The notes under the pieces: generated by a model
The model's database searches: none
The model's input: the letters and a program-made list of their open reading frames with translations, nothing else
What the model was told of the DNA's origin: nothing
Shown: positions 20,981 through 32,639 of the stretch, in pieces
Numbering within the stretch: the stretch's first letter is position 1
Layout: every line of letters starts with the position of its first letter
Origin: Schistocerca nitens
Lineage: Eukaryota; Arthropoda; Insecta; Orthoptera; Acrididae
NCBI RefSeq assembly: GCF_023898315.1
Contig: NC_064622.1
Coordinates: 170,148,178 to 170,212,177 of the forward strand
DNA: 64,000 bases
Direction of reading: 5' to 3'
Translations under genes and position numbers: made by a program

Positions 20981-22889
20981 GAATAGCCAACTCTCCTAGT
21001 GGTCAATTAGGCAAAGAGGTTTGCGCTACTTGTGAGAAATCCACCTGTGTTAGTTTGGTGGCGGAAATGGCATCTTTGGGTTTTCCGGGTCACGGGGAGC
21101 GTGGAAGAGGCTGGAGAAGTAAAAGGGAGGCAGTCTGCCGCCGGTACGGGAAGCGTCCACAGCTGTGCTCCAGTCGAAGAAGGGTGAGTTAGACTGACCG
21201 CGTGGCGCGTTGTTACTTGGCGAGGGGAGAGCTGTTAGCTTTCGGTCTCGCTTTTCAACTCTGAAAGATTGTTTTGCCTTGTCGCAGCAAGTTATGCAAA
21301 AACTCTGGCAGATTTTTCTTTTAGTAAATTTCTATAGCAGACTTGGATCCACCGGAAGAGCGCCACACAAAGGTGTCGATAAGAAGTGAGCACTCGCCTC
21401 TGTATGAATGTCTGTTTGCCTTCAGCTGTGCCTGTATAAGCTTTCATTTTTCTAAATATTAATAGCTTTGCCTTCTCGTAAATTTTCCTTACTTGATGTA
21501 TCTTTCGCCCGTGGGGAGCCGACCACGTGGTTGGGATACCGTCATCACTAACTGTCCGGTCTCATGTTTGTTTTAAAGAATGTTAACTGTTCATGATTGT
21601 GTGATGAGATATTGTTTCAACTTGGCCACGATACCTAGAAATTGCGTCTCCACAAACCACGTGGGCACGCGGGTGTACTGCGAAACGTGTACCGTTTCAC
21701 GAGTCATTGCGATCAGTTATCAGGCAACAGCAGTTGTATGAATGATTCACACCAATGATTTTAGGTTTAGATTATAACGATGTATGTTTTGATGCTTTTC
21801 TTTAACGTTTTAGGAATTAATGTTATCAGGGACTGTGTACATGCCTCACATCCATATCGTAGGAATAAATGATTTTATACACAATTTTCTCTTGCATTCC
21901 GAGGTTACGTTTTTGCACCTAAGCCACTCACCTCGTAGCTTTCCTGTTAGCACATCCAACGCGTTTCCTTACGCACAGGTCCAGTGATTAGTTTCCCCTT
22001 TTATTTTAAAACAAATGCTTTAGATTAAGTCTTATTTTCAGGTGTGTTGCTGGGATCTGATCTTCTGCACAGTGTTCGTGCATGTACTATTTTATTTTAA
22101 ATGGTTGATTCTCGTGGACAGTGCACGGGAAATACTATTAATTACATCGCATCCCCTATGAGCGATATCACGGCGTACGTATTTTTATGAGTTTTTGGTC
22201 TGTGATCAAATTAATTTATTTTCCGACTCGGCCAAACCTTTGATTAGTTGTATGGTTAGGGTCGGTGGCGACCCTAATCTTCTCACGTTAATTTCACTCT
22301 CTATAAGCATTTCCATTGCCACTCTTAACGTAATAACCCGTAGAAACGGGTTAGTTACACTTGTCGTTATTAATCGAAAGACAGATTCACAGTAAAGACA
22401 CCCGTCTATTCCATTATTTTGTTACTGACCATAGTCTTCATCAAAGTTATTTTTTCCCAGTATGGTAATGGGCTCAATAGCTGGATTCAAAGATAAAATC
22501 GCTGGTAATAACTGGGTTCCAGTACCATTTACGTATGTCCTGCGCTCTGCCCACTCTGTACTTCATAGTAAATCGTAACAGAACTAAGTAACGGATGAAT
22601 AACGAAACTTAGAGCCAGCTTACGCGAGCATGGTCGAAATGCTTCCGCGAGGGAAGTTCGTGCGTGACGTGACCGACCAGTTGGAACTGCCAGTCGCCGT
22701 TCGCACTTCCTAGACGCACTTGGACAATGCCCAGAAAAAGTACAGACTTATGGAAAGTAAAATCTACTATGGAAAGTAAAATCTACTGGTAAGAGCTCTA
22801 TCTCTTGGAGGAGTACGAGAGGTTGAGGTACTATATTATTGCTGTGCATGCTTTTATTATACATTATCTGTTGAGATGTATCCCGATAC
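20981..22889. other. No gene or repeat recognised
   Basis: Nearly 2 kb without a recognisable family. A small tandem duplication of tatggaaagtaaaatctac sits near 22750-22786. Short frames only. Confidence 0.45.
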
Positions 22890-22893
22890 CTAT

Positions 22894-23446
22894 TGAACAT
22901 CCCCTAAGGGAAATTTATAAATGATTCTGCTGGTAAACCCCTTACGTTATTTGATTTTCAAACAGCTGAGCAGAACTGAACGTACTCACACATTTCTCTC
23001 TTTACTTATTCTGATCATCACTAAACTGACACACAATATTTTTAGCGCAACGCAATCTGACTTTCAATAATCCCTACAAAAGAATGGCCCTGACTAACAA
23101 TAACCTATAATTTTGCAAAAAGAGACATAATGTCTTATGGGATAACAGCAATCAGTGATTATATAATGTTACTTAAAATCCGTCTTGATTGCAAATTTTT
23201 TATTATTCATATGAGCGGTTTCGGTTCATTCAGAACCATCTTCAGATCCGATATTTCAGTTACAGGAGTAACCCGTCCAAATCCAGCAACTTCCACATGC
23301 TACATCACATCCAATTGCCCAACACTACAATAGCAAATAGTCCAACAATGCAAACCAGCCACAGACTTCACACAGTGCAGTCAGTGATTTTCATATAGAG
23401 CGCTACGTGGCGTTACCAACATAATAACCTAAACAGCCTACTTACA
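22894..23446. mobile_element. Solo-LTR-like repeat, copy A (hybrid middle)
   Basis: It begins TGAACATCCCC and ends CTACTTACA, so it has TG...CA ends, with a 4-bp duplication ctat at 22890-22893 and 23447-23450. Outer parts match copies B (36183) and C (62429). From ~23115 to ~23320 the middle is different and matches the inverted-repeat family at 33632-33933 (gtttcggttcat...gaaccatcttcagatc). I infer an LTR from its ends and duplication; no internal retrotransposon is present. Confidence 0.75.
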
Positions 23447-23993
23447 CTATCAGTGGACATTAATTTAGAACGGCTGGAGATCTGCTCCGGACACTTTGAA
23501 TGACTTGTGCTGAATGTCTGTAAAGGAATGGCAGCCCACTGTTCCTCACGATAAGAGATACTGCTGTGGGTCGCTGGAATCTGCAACTAAATCGACGTTC
23601 TAGCTGGTCCCGAACGTGTTCCATTTGGTTCAGATCGGAAATCAGGGCAGGCTAATCCATTTCAAGTCTCTTACTGTTTACAAACCATTGACTTACAGAT
23701 CATGCTTTATTAAAGGGGTGCATTGTCAAGCTGATACAATCATTCTCTCCGAAATCTTCCTCTACTGTACAAAATGCTGCAAAAATCGTTCGTATCCTTC
23801 CGCCTTTATCGTTTTCTTCAGCGCAACAGCGGGCCCGCACACTACCACGATAAACACAGCCATGCTGTAACACACCTCCTCCGTACTTCACTGTTGGCTC
23901 TACAAATGATGGCACGATGCATTCTCGATGCATTCGCGAAACACATCTTTCCATCCGAGTGCTTCCGGGTATAGCATGATGCACCAGACCTCG

Positions 23994-24168
23994 AGCGGTT
24001 CTAGGCGCTTCAGTCCGGAATCGCGATGCTGCTACGGTCGCAGGTTCGAATCCTGCCTCGGGCATGGATGTGCGTGATGTCCTTAGGTTAGCTGGTTTAA
24101 GTAGTTCTAAGTCTAGCGGACTGATGGCCTAAGATGTTAAGTCCCATACCGCTTAGAGCCATTTTTGA
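23994..24168 (+). mobile_element. SINE, subfamily A1, head-truncated
   Basis: The first ~10 bases of the tRNA head are missing. The B box (GGTTCGAATCC, ~24043) and the tail are intact. An 11-bp duplication with one mismatch, accagacctcg/accagtcctcg, lies at 23983-23993 and 24169-24179. It lies inside a Tc1-like element. Confidence 0.88.
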
Positions 24169-24313
24169 ACCAGTCCTCGTCACTCTTTGCCGGTAATCTA
24201 GTATCCAGTATGTCGCTCTTTATACCACCTCAATCCTAACCTTTTACTGACTACAGAAATATATGGCATAAGGGAACCTGCCCCCTCCACTGCTCGCGAA
24301 TTAACTCTGTACG

Positions 24314-24512
24314 CCGGCTGGAGTGGCCGTGCGGTTCTGGGCGCTACAGTCTGGAACCGAGCGACCGCTACGGTCGCAGGTTCGAATCCTGCCTCGGGCA
24401 TGGATGTGTGTGATGTCCTTAGGTTAGTTAGGTTTAATTAGTTCTAAGTTCTAGGCGACTGATGACCTAAGATGTTAAGTCGCATAGTGCTCAGAGCCAT
24501 TTGAACCATTTG
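24314..24512 (+). mobile_element. SINE, subfamily A1
   Basis: Full-length head (gccggctggagtggccgtgc) and tail. A perfect 11-bp duplication, aactctgtacg, flanks it at 24303-24313 and 24513-24523. It lies in the same Tc1-like host as the previous SINE. It shares the tail variants ttaattagttc and ctaggcgactg with the copies at 54191 and 55637 (in part), suggesting one source lineage. Confidence 0.95.
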
Positions 24513-24915
24513 AACTCTGTACGAGCATTCATTTTGCTGGCTCGAGTGATTCCTTCCGCTGATTCCATACGACTTTTTACAAGCACTCTCTACGGTGCTC
24601 CACGGTGCTTGTCCGTTACTAAAAGAAGTGTGACGGGTCTCTGTTATGACGTGGTTGTTCCTTTGCGTTTCCATTTCACAGTCACATCACCGACAGTAGT
24701 CTCGCGCACCTTTAGAAGTATTGAAACCACCCTGGTTGATCCAAAATTCAGCCGACATCCAATGACTAGTTTACGTACGAGGTCACTGAACTCTCCCGAC
24801 CGACCCATTTTGCTGTTATTGCTTCACTGCTGACAGCACGCTACTCCCCGCCTGCTTTCATAGCGGCGGGTCCGCCTCTCGTGAAATCTAGTGGCCTGTA
24901 CCCCATCAAAGTGAG

Positions 24916-25265
24916 CTGAATAAACTGCGGAGACTACAAGGCGTCTTTGGATAGAAAACTGCGACGATGTTTTTCGGGTACGCGACATTGGCAAGAAGCA
25001 TTCCAGGTTGTTACTACTGCTTGTGCTTGCGACTTTCGAGACTTTCTTTCATTGAATCACAAACTAAATCTAGACATCGTCAAGTAGAATCAGTAAACAG
25101 TAACTGCATTTCTCTTTTTGAGAAGAAGATTTTGACAGCCCGTCCCGACTTGTCACGGCGACAGTGATGTATTGCGTCACGGCTCGGCTTCCTGTAGTAG
25201 TCTCTCCAGTTTAGCACTGAGCCCACTGGCGAGTCCTGATACCTTTGATCGGATACTGAATGTAT
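24916..25265. other. No gene or repeat recognised
   Basis: Spacer between two Tc1-like elements; no domain or repeat seen. Confidence 0.4.
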
Positions 25266-25413
25266 TACAGTGAAATGCCGAAGAGACTGGTATAAGAATG
25301 CGTATTCATATACAGAGAAATGTAAACAGTTCGGGTACGGCGCTGCGGTGGGCAACGCATATATAAGACAACAAGTGTCTGGCGCAGCTGTTAGATTGGT
25401 TACTGCAGCCTCA

Positions 25414-26800
25414 ATGACAGGTTATCAAGATTTGAGTGGGTTTGAACGTGGTGTTATAGTCGGCGCACGAGCGATGGGACACAGCATCTCCGAGGTAGCG
25501 ATGAAGTGCGGATTTTTCCCGTACGACCATTCACGAGTGTACCGTGACTATCACGAATCCGGTAAAATATCAAGTCTCCGAGATCGCTGCGGCCGGGAGA
25601 AGATCCTGAAAGAACGGGACCAACGACCACTGGAGAGAATCGTTCAGTATGACAGAAGTGCAACCCTTCAGCAAATTGCTGCATATTTCAAAGCTGTACC
25701 ATTAATGTCAGCTTGCGAACCATTGAACGAAAATTCATCGATCTGGGATTTTGGAGCCGAAGGCCCACTTGTGTACCCTTGATGACTGCACGACACACAA
25801 CATGTTGCCTGGTCGGACGATTCTCGTTTTGGCCCGGTTACGGATTGGACACTGCCGGTTCAGCCACCGCCATCTGCTGACGCCTGCGCCGTTGTGCCCC
25901 TGTGGGCAATTGCTGACGGTACGGCACATTCTAACGTCCTGTCCGAATTTTAACACACTGCGCATTGATCTTGGCCTGCCATGTACTCCGGAGGAAATTT
26001 TAGCGTATGACCCAGGAGCAGCTGCTCGCGTTCTTCGTTTTATCCACTTGACAAACGTGTCTTAGGACATTTGATTATGCTGTTTTCTTTTAATCCCTTG
26101 CCTGTTAATGTGCCTTTTATAGTGTTGTCCTTTTTAGTTGCTGTTTTAACCTTGTGCCTCGCAGTGCATTCTTAATTTAGTCTGGGCGTTAATGACCACT
26201 GTAGTTGTGCGCCCTAAAACCACAAAAAAAGGATTCTCGTTTCAAATTGTATCCAGCGAATGGACGTGTACGGGTATGGAGACAACCTCATGAGTCCATG
26301 GGTCCTGCATGTCAGCCGGGGACTGTTCAAGCTGGTGGAGGTTCTGTAATGGTGTGGGGGTCTGCAGTTGAAGTGATATTGGACGCCTGATACGTCTAGG
26401 ACACGGCACTGACAGGTGACACGTACGTAAGCATCCTGTCTGATCACCTGCATCCATTCATGTCCATTGCACATTCCGACGAACTTGGGCAATTCCAGCA
26501 GGACAATGCGACATCCCACACTTAAATAGTTACTTCAGAGTGGCTCCAGGAACACTCTTCTTAGTTTAAAGACTTCTGCTGGCCACCAGACTCCCAAGAC
26601 ATGAACATTACTGACCATATCTGGGATGCCTTGCAACGTGTTGTTCATAAGAGATCTCCACTCCGTCGCACTCTTACGAAATGATGAACAGCCCTGCACG
26701 ATTCGTGTAGTCGATTCGTCCACCACTACTTCAGACAGTAGTTGAGTCCATGCCACATCGTGTTGTAGCGCTTCTGCGTGCTCGGAGGGGCCCTACACGA
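25414..26800 (+). pseudogene. Tc1-like transposase pseudogene, split by a LINE
   Basis: The start MTGYQDLSGFERGVIVGARA is followed by a helix-turn-helix region (ISEVAMKCGF, then RVYRDYHESGKI). The core resumes at WSDDSRF (first Asp), which a LINE insertion interrupts at 25830. Downstream, QQDNATSH keeps the second Asp, and NITDHIWD has Asp where the family has Glu (NPIEHIW). Stops and a deletion of the linker before the first Asp confirm a dead copy. Confidence 0.85.
25830..26231 (+). mobile_element. LINE 3' end nested in Tc1 (jockey/I/R1-type)
   Basis: A perfect 11-bp duplication, gattctcgttt, lies at 25819-25829 and 26232-26242, and the insert ends in an A-rich tract. It encodes LARLRIGHCRFSHRHLL, then APLCPCGQLLTVRHILTSCP, to a stop at 26065. 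This is the C-terminal Cys-His-Cys motif that follows RT/RNase H in jockey, I and R1-type LINEs. It is a strongly 5'-truncated insertion. Confidence 0.9.
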
Positions 26801-26838
26801 AATTGGGCAGGTGCACCAGTTTCTTTGGCACTTCAGTC

Positions 26839-28040
26839 TATGATCATGTGAAACTTGACGCATCGTGCGCAACTCGATCAATGACCCGTTGGGTCTATGC
26901 TCCAATTTTGGGTCATACACCGCGTCGGAAGGGGGAGGGGGGAGAGGAGGTAGAGAGACTCGAATTAAGAAATCTCTGTCGTTGGAGGAGGCCCAGAATG
27001 TCAGTAAAGCTCGGGTCTCCGTTGACGGCCCACGCCAAGCCACGGCACGCCGCCACGCGCGGTCAGCGCGGACAGGCGACACGGGGACCCCGCCGCTCGC
27101 CGGCTCGTAAAAGCTTACGACCCGCAGGCGGCTTCTCGGAATGACTTTCATCGGAATGCGGCGCAATGCGCTTTGTTGCTTTTACACCAAACGTCCTAAA
27201 CAGTGTCCCGTCACCTTTATGGGCTCCTCTCTACCATTGTTTCGTACACGGCCGCAGTTCTGCCGAGAGAAAGGCGCGATGGGGAGCAAGGCGGCGGAGT
27301 GAAGACGAAGAAAGAGAGAGGCACAGAGGGGAAAAAAAAGGACGAGTAATGTGGGAATTCCGTTCCACCGCTCACAGGTCCAGCCAGCGTCTTTCATTCG
27401 CCGCTCGCCGCGAGAGGTTGTAAAGTGACTGCATTACTAAGTGATGGCAAATGAGCTGCGATAAGGTTATTGCCACCTCTGAGGCCTCGTGACTCTCACT
27501 TGACGTTCGTCCTGCACACCTTGTGCACAAGCACACACACAAACACACAAAACAAGTTGCCAATACCTCACGTATACAAATGTCGCTTAATAAAAGGAAA
27601 TTATGTTTGCATAATGAATGAGAGGGACAGCCTCCACGGCTCATTCATAAGCTCGCGAAGCCAGCTCAGCCGAACAGCCGCCACATGCTACAAGTCCGAC
27701 AATCTTCTCTGAGAGAGCCCTCAACCAGTCCGACTGATCGAGTCGTTTCGTTCCAGAAAAACGCTTGCAGGCAAGCTCCGAACGTCGGCATGACAGTGTT
27801 TGTTACTCTGGCGGAGGGGAGCTCAGGAAGAGCGCGAGTTCGCTCCTTATTGGTCGATTATATCACAGAAAGTCGTCAGTGGTGTATTCAAGACAATAAT
27901 AGCGTCATTCGCTTGACAAGGTCAGTGAAAACATGGATAAAGTAAATCTGAATAACTGGGTGGGTATTCAAAAGTCAGTACTCAAAATGCGATCTCACCC
28001 CCTTAACCACTGCTAAAACTCACCCGATTCAATTATTGTC
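26839..28040. other. Spacer with CpG-dense block 4
   Basis: The interval 26920-27420 is GC- and CpG-rich (cacggcacgccgccacgcgc near 27041, and ggcggcggagtgaagacgaa near 27289). It contains an 81-codon and a 113-codon plus-strand frame with low-complexity Arg/Gly/Pro composition. No domain, and no repeat family recognised. The remainder to 28040 is ordinary sequence. Confidence 0.45.
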
Positions 28041-28042
28041 TA

Positions 28043-29265
28043 CACTGAAGAGCCAAAGAAACTGGTACCCCCGTCTAATACCGTGTAGGAACCCGGCGAG
28101 CACGCAAAAGTGTCGCAACACGACGTGGCATGGACTCGACTAATGTCAGAAGTAGCGTTGGAGGGAACTGACACAATGAACTCTGCAGGGCTGTCCATAA
28201 ATCTGTAACAGTACGAACGGGTGGAGATCTCTTCTGAACAGCACATTGCAAGGCATCCCAGATATGCTCAATGATGTTCATCTCTGTCGAATTTGGTGGC
28301 CAGTGGAAGATTTTAAACTCAGAATAGTGTTCTGGGTGCCACACTGTAGCAATTCTGGACTTGTTGTGTGTCGCATTGTCCTGCTGGAATTGCGCAAGTC
28401 CGTCGAAATGTACAACGGACATGGATGAATGCAGGTGATCAGACACGATGCTTACGTGCGTGTCACCTGTCAGAGTCCTGTCTAGACGTATCAGGACTCC
28501 CATATCATTTTAACTGCACACGCTCCACACCATTACAGATCCTCCACCAGCTTGAACTGTCCCCTGCTGACCCGCAGGGTCCATGGATCATGAGGTTGTC
28601 TACATACCCGTACATGTCCATCCGTTCGATACAATTTCAAACGATACTCTTCCGACCAGGGAACATGCATCCACTCATCAACAGTCCAATGTCGATGTTG
28701 ACGGGCCCTGGGGAGGCGTAAAGCTTTGTGTCATGCAGTCATCAAGAGTACACGAGTGGGCCCTCGGCTTCGAAAGCCCATATTGATGATGTTTCATCGA
28801 ATGTTTGGCACGCTGACACTTATTGATGGCCCTCTATTGAAATCTGCAGCAATCTGCGGAAGGGTAGCACTTCTGTCATGTTAAACGATTCTCTTCAGTC
28901 GTCGTTGGTCCTATTCTTTCAGAATATTTTTCCGGCCGCAGCGATGTTGGAGATTTTATGTCGTACCAGATTCTTGATATTCACGGTACACTCGTGCAAT
29001 GATCGTACGGGAAAATCCCCACTTCATCGCTACCTCGGAGACGCTGTGTCCCATCGATCGTGCGCCTACTATAACACCACGTTCAAACTCCGTTACATTT
29101 TAATAACCTGCCATTCCAGCAGCAGTAACCGATCTAACAAGTGCGCCACACACTTTTTGTCCTATACAGGCGTTGCCGACCGCAGTGCTGTATTGTGCCA
29201 GATTACAAATCTGTGTATTCGAATTACCTTTACTGGCGTCGCTCCATCTACACTGGTGTCATTGT
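28043..29265 (-). mobile_element. Tc1-like element, family 3, minus copy
   Basis: The left end, cactgaagagccaaagaaac preceded by TA (28041-28042), is a well-preserved family terminus. The right end is degenerate and placed approximately. It is the inverted partner of the plus copy at 25268, with shared blocks such as the acacgagtgggccctcggct near 28751 and its reverse complement near 25760. Confidence 0.85.
28075..29114 (-). pseudogene. Tc1-like transposase pseudogene
   Basis: Translation starts at the ATG ending at 29114 (MAGY, then a stop). The C-terminal half is a continuous frame at 28075-28503: FQQDNATHN retains the second catalytic Asp and NIIEHIWDALQ the third catalytic Glu, ending VATLLRARR. 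Around 28655 the first motif reads WSEEYRL, so the first Asp of WSDES has become Glu. Frameshifts and stops break the N-terminal half. Confidence 0.86.
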
Positions 29266-29536
29266 AGACGCCTGAATGCAAATTTACTTAATGTAGAGGA
29301 TAAAATAATAGGCCGCAGCTTAATACATGGTTCAAATTGGCTGATGTCGAACTGGAAAACTTTAAGACGAACCACGTCAGAAAATTCTCTTATAGCCACT
29401 TGCTTACATTTTCAAGATAGACGGGAGGAAGCTGAGTAGGTAATATGCCCTACTACCTTTTAACTAAGATGAAAAGGAAAGCTAACAAGAAATTAAAATA
29501 AATATGAGAAAATATGTGCACAAGAATTATGAGAAG

Positions 29537-30262
29537 ATCTACATCCACTTCTGCATGATGACTCTGTAATCCATACGTAAACGTTTAGCGGACGATGCAT
29601 TGGACCATTTTCAGACTTCCCGCTATCGTTCTAGCCTCGAATAACAAGCGGGAAAGAATGAAGACCTAAATCTTTCCGTCCGAGGTCAGATTTATTTTAT
29701 CATGTTAGTCGTTTCTCACTAAGTACGTGAAAATCAACAAAATAGGTATACCTTCCTAGGAGTAAATTTTTAATTGGAACTTAGTGAAGAGATCTCTCCA
29801 CAACGAAATCCGCATTTATCTTAACGATTGCCATCCCACCCGCTTGACACCATGGGACCTATTTCGTCATAATGTAAAATGAACTACTTTTCTTTGATCT
29901 GTTTCGATATCCTCCGCAAACTCTATCTGATGAGGATCCAATATCGTCCAAAAATACTGCACAAGGGATCGGACAGGAAGAGTCTAGGCAGTTTCTTAGG
30001 TAGATTTGTTGCACCTTTCAAATGTTCTGCCAATAAAACTCAGTCTTCGGTTCGCCTTCCTTACAACATTTTCTGTGTGATGGCTCCAATTTACATTGCT
30101 TGTAATTCTGGTACCTAGATCTGTAGTTGAATCGACGAACTGCATATTCCTGTAATTTATTGTGTAACAGAAACTTAATGGAATTGTCATCGTATTCATG
30201 GCAAGGCAGGACCAATCTCTCAAGCTGAGAAAGATGTGAAGTTTCATAGGTATGTAGTGCAC
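29537..30262 (-). mobile_element. LINE 3' end, minus strand (CR1/jockey-like, second family)
   Basis: The minus strand reads an RT C-terminal fragment (VDSTTDLGTRITSNVNWSHH, then RKANRRLSFIGRTFERCNKS; 30262-29996). It continues through the 3' region to a terminus at atctacatccactt (29537-29550), the complement of the tgtagat-type end. The sequence differs from the LINE at 640/6776/46540. It is 5'-truncated with frame breaks below 29996. Confidence 0.82.
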
Positions 30263-30344
30263 AATCTTTCTCTTCCTTCCCAGCTATAGCTCCAATTACG
30301 TCAGTTTTTATAGGCTTAAATAACCGCAGATTAATTGTAGTTTA

Positions 30345-31821
30345 TGCAACCATCAAAAAAAAGTTTTGCATCACCTAGGTTCAGAGAGTTCCGGAACCTG
30401 TACAGAAAACTGGAATAGATATCAACATAAACATCATTACCGCCCTTTTTATTGCTCATGAAAACTACAAATTGCATGTTGTACCACCATACAGCGAGAC
30501 CTTCAGAGGTGGTTGTCCAGATTGCTGTACACACCGGTACCTCTAATACCCAGTAGCATGTCCTCTTGAATTGATGCATACCTGTATTCGTACCTGTATT
30601 CGTCGTGGCATACTATCCACAAGTTCATCAAGGCACTGTTAGTCAAGATTGTCCCACTCCCAACGGCGATTCGGCCTAGATCCCTCAGGATAGTTGATGG
30701 GTCACGTCGCCCATAAACAGCAATTTTAAATCTATCCCAGGCATGTTCGATAAGAGTTCATGTCTGAATAACATGCTGGCCACTGTAGTCGAGCGATGTC
30801 GTTATCCTGAAGAAAGTCATTCACTAGATCTGCACAATGTGGGAGCGAATTGTCGTCCATGAAGACGAATGCCTCGCCAATATGCTGCCGACATGGTTGC
30901 ACAATCTGTCGGAGGATGGCATTCACATATCGTACAGCCATTACAGCGCCTTCCATGATCACCAGCGGCGTACGTCGGCCCCATATAATGCCACCCCAAA
31001 ACAGCAGGGAACCTCCACTTGCTGCACTCGCTGGACAGTGTGTCTAAGGCTTTCCGCCTGACCGGGTTGCCTCCAAACACATCTCCGACGACTGTCTAGT
31101 TGAAGGGATATGCGACACTCATCGGTGAAGAGAACGTGATGCCAGTCCTGAACGGTCCATTCGACATGTTGTTGGGCCCATCTGTACCGCACAGCATAGT
31201 GTCGTGTTAGCAAAAATGGAACTTACATGGACGTCAGGAGTGAAGCTGCGCAACATGCAGCCTATTGTGCACAGTTTATGTCGTAACACGACGTCTTGTG
31301 TCTGCACGAAAAGCATTATTCAACATGGTGGCGTTGCTGTCAGAGTTCCTCCGAGCCATAATAGTAGATAGTGGTCATCCAATGCAGTAGTTGCCCTTGG
31401 GCAGCCTGAGCGATGCATGTCGTCGACAGTTCCTGTCTCTCTGTATCTCCCCCATGTCTGAACAACATCGCTTTGGTTCACTCCGAGATGCCTGGACACT
31501 TCCCTTGTTGAGAGCCCTTCCTGGCACAAAGTAACAATGCGGACGCGATCGAACCGCGCTATTGACCGTTTAGGCATGGTTGAACTACAGACAACATGAG
31601 CCGTGTGCCTCCTTCCTGGTGGAATGACTGGAACTGATCGGCTGTTGGACCTCCTCCGTCTAATAGGCGCTGCTCATGCATGGTTGTTTATATGTTTGGG
31701 CCGGTTTAGTGACATCTCTGAACAGTCAAAGGGACTGTGCCTGTGATACAATATCCACCGCCAACGTCTATCTTCAGGTGGTCTGGGAACCGGAGTGATG
31801 CAAAACTTTTTTTGATGTGTG
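30345..31821 (-). mobile_element. Tc1-like element, family 4, near full length
   Basis: The ends share a long inverted repeat: catcaaaaaaaagttttgca near 30351 and, reverse-complemented, catcaaaaaaagttttgcat at the right. TA lies outside both (30343-30344 and 31822-31823). At 1477 bp it spans the whole transposase. A solo copy of the right terminus lies at 13442-13496. Confidence 0.9.
30542..31577 (-). pseudogene. Tc1-like transposase pseudogene
   Basis: The start is MPKRSIARFDRVRIVTLCQE, with helix-turn-helix STREVSRHLGVNQSDVVQTW and then RSGCPRATT. FTDECRISL carries the first catalytic Asp, and FMDDNSLPHCADL the second. At the third site (near 30745-30760) the expected MNPIEHAW reads MNS, then shifts frame by an extra base, so the Glu is out of frame. 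Other frame breaks separate 31320-31577, 30959-31213 and 30732-30962. Length (~345 codons) fits the family. Confidence 0.88.
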
Positions 31822-31823
31822 TA

Positions 31824-32404
31824 AAAAGTGAAGTGCGTAAAGCAAATACTGCTATGAAAATCACCCTGCGACCACTGAGAGACAATGACAGGTGTAGCTC
31901 AGAAACTCTCACATAAAAATCGTCCGTTATAAACACAGAAAACAGAAGCAGTCATTTTTTTAAACATTCGCCTGTTGCGTTCAATAATTTCCAACCTCTC
32001 CAGTATAATCAAACTGCATTAAAATCGAAATAGAGACACTGTCATCAGTGTTAATATGCGTTTCCTTAGCTCTATGTAAGTTCGTCACCCCAACCAAATA
32101 ATACTGGGGTGTCTATAATTAAAATTGCGAACACTAATAACGATCGAAATATAGCGAGACGAGGCGGAAGAGTGCAATAGTTACACTTATCTGCATGTTG
32201 TACTTGTGGCGATAGTGTACCTGTAGACTGTAGGCTCGGGAAAATAGACGTTACCTTGCACTCAAAGAATTTTGTGAAGGTTAATTACAACAAAATTTTT
32301 ATGGATGTACAGGGTCTAACGTGAAAAGTTAGCCTTCATAGTTACTGAAGCTATTTCATTACGACAGTTTAGTTCTCATCTCCAAGCCTGATAGCCAGCC
32401 CTTC
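31824..32404. other. Spacer, possible TIR remnant
   Basis: At 32108 ggggtgtctataattaaaat resembles the phrase ggttataattaaagtgcac at 16621 and may be the end of a decayed DNA transposon. No partner end was found. Nothing else is recognised. Confidence 0.35.
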
Positions 32405-32411
32405 TCTTTCT

Positions 32412-32615
32412 GAGCTGGCCGGGGTGGCCGAGCGGTTCTAGGCGCTACAGTCAGGAACCGCGCGACCGCTACGGTCGCAGCTTCGAATCCTGCCTCGGGC
32501 ATGGATGTGTGTGATGTCCATAGGTTAGTTAGGTTTAAGTAGTTCTAAGTTCTAGGGGACTGATGACCCCAGAAGTTACGTCCCATAGTGCTCAGAGCCA
32601 TTTGAACCATTTTGA
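32412..32615 (+). mobile_element. SINE, subfamily A1
   Basis: Head ggccggggtggccgagcggt with a slightly altered B box (cagcttcgaatcctgcc) and full tail. The target duplication is weak: tctttct at 32405-32411 and 32616-32622. Confidence 0.9.
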
Positions 32616-32639
32616 TCTTTCTTCGATAAACGCCGAGCT

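Larger units (their letters stand above)
23451..24915 (-). mobile_element. Tc1-like element, family 2, carrying two SINEs
   Basis: The minus strand reads a decayed Tc1-like transposase from ~24810 to ~23470. N-terminal remnants include MGRSGEFSDLVRKLVIGC; a later remnant, ISDLNQMEHVRDQLERR, spans the third catalytic Glu. The same family, in plus orientation, starts at 63697. The ends are too diverged to place exactly: the left abuts the LTR-like copy A, and the right is near ctagtggcctgtacccc. Two SINEs (23994 and 24314) inserted later. Confidence 0.75.
25268..26838 (+). mobile_element. Tc1-like element, family 3, plus copy with nested LINE
   Basis: The left end reads cagtgaaatgccgaagagac and the reverse-complemented right end gactgaagtgccaaagaaac, with TA outside both (25266-25267 and 26839-26840). 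An inverted second copy of the family lies at 28043-~29265. A 402-bp LINE fragment (25830-26231) splits the transposase. Confidence 0.88.
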
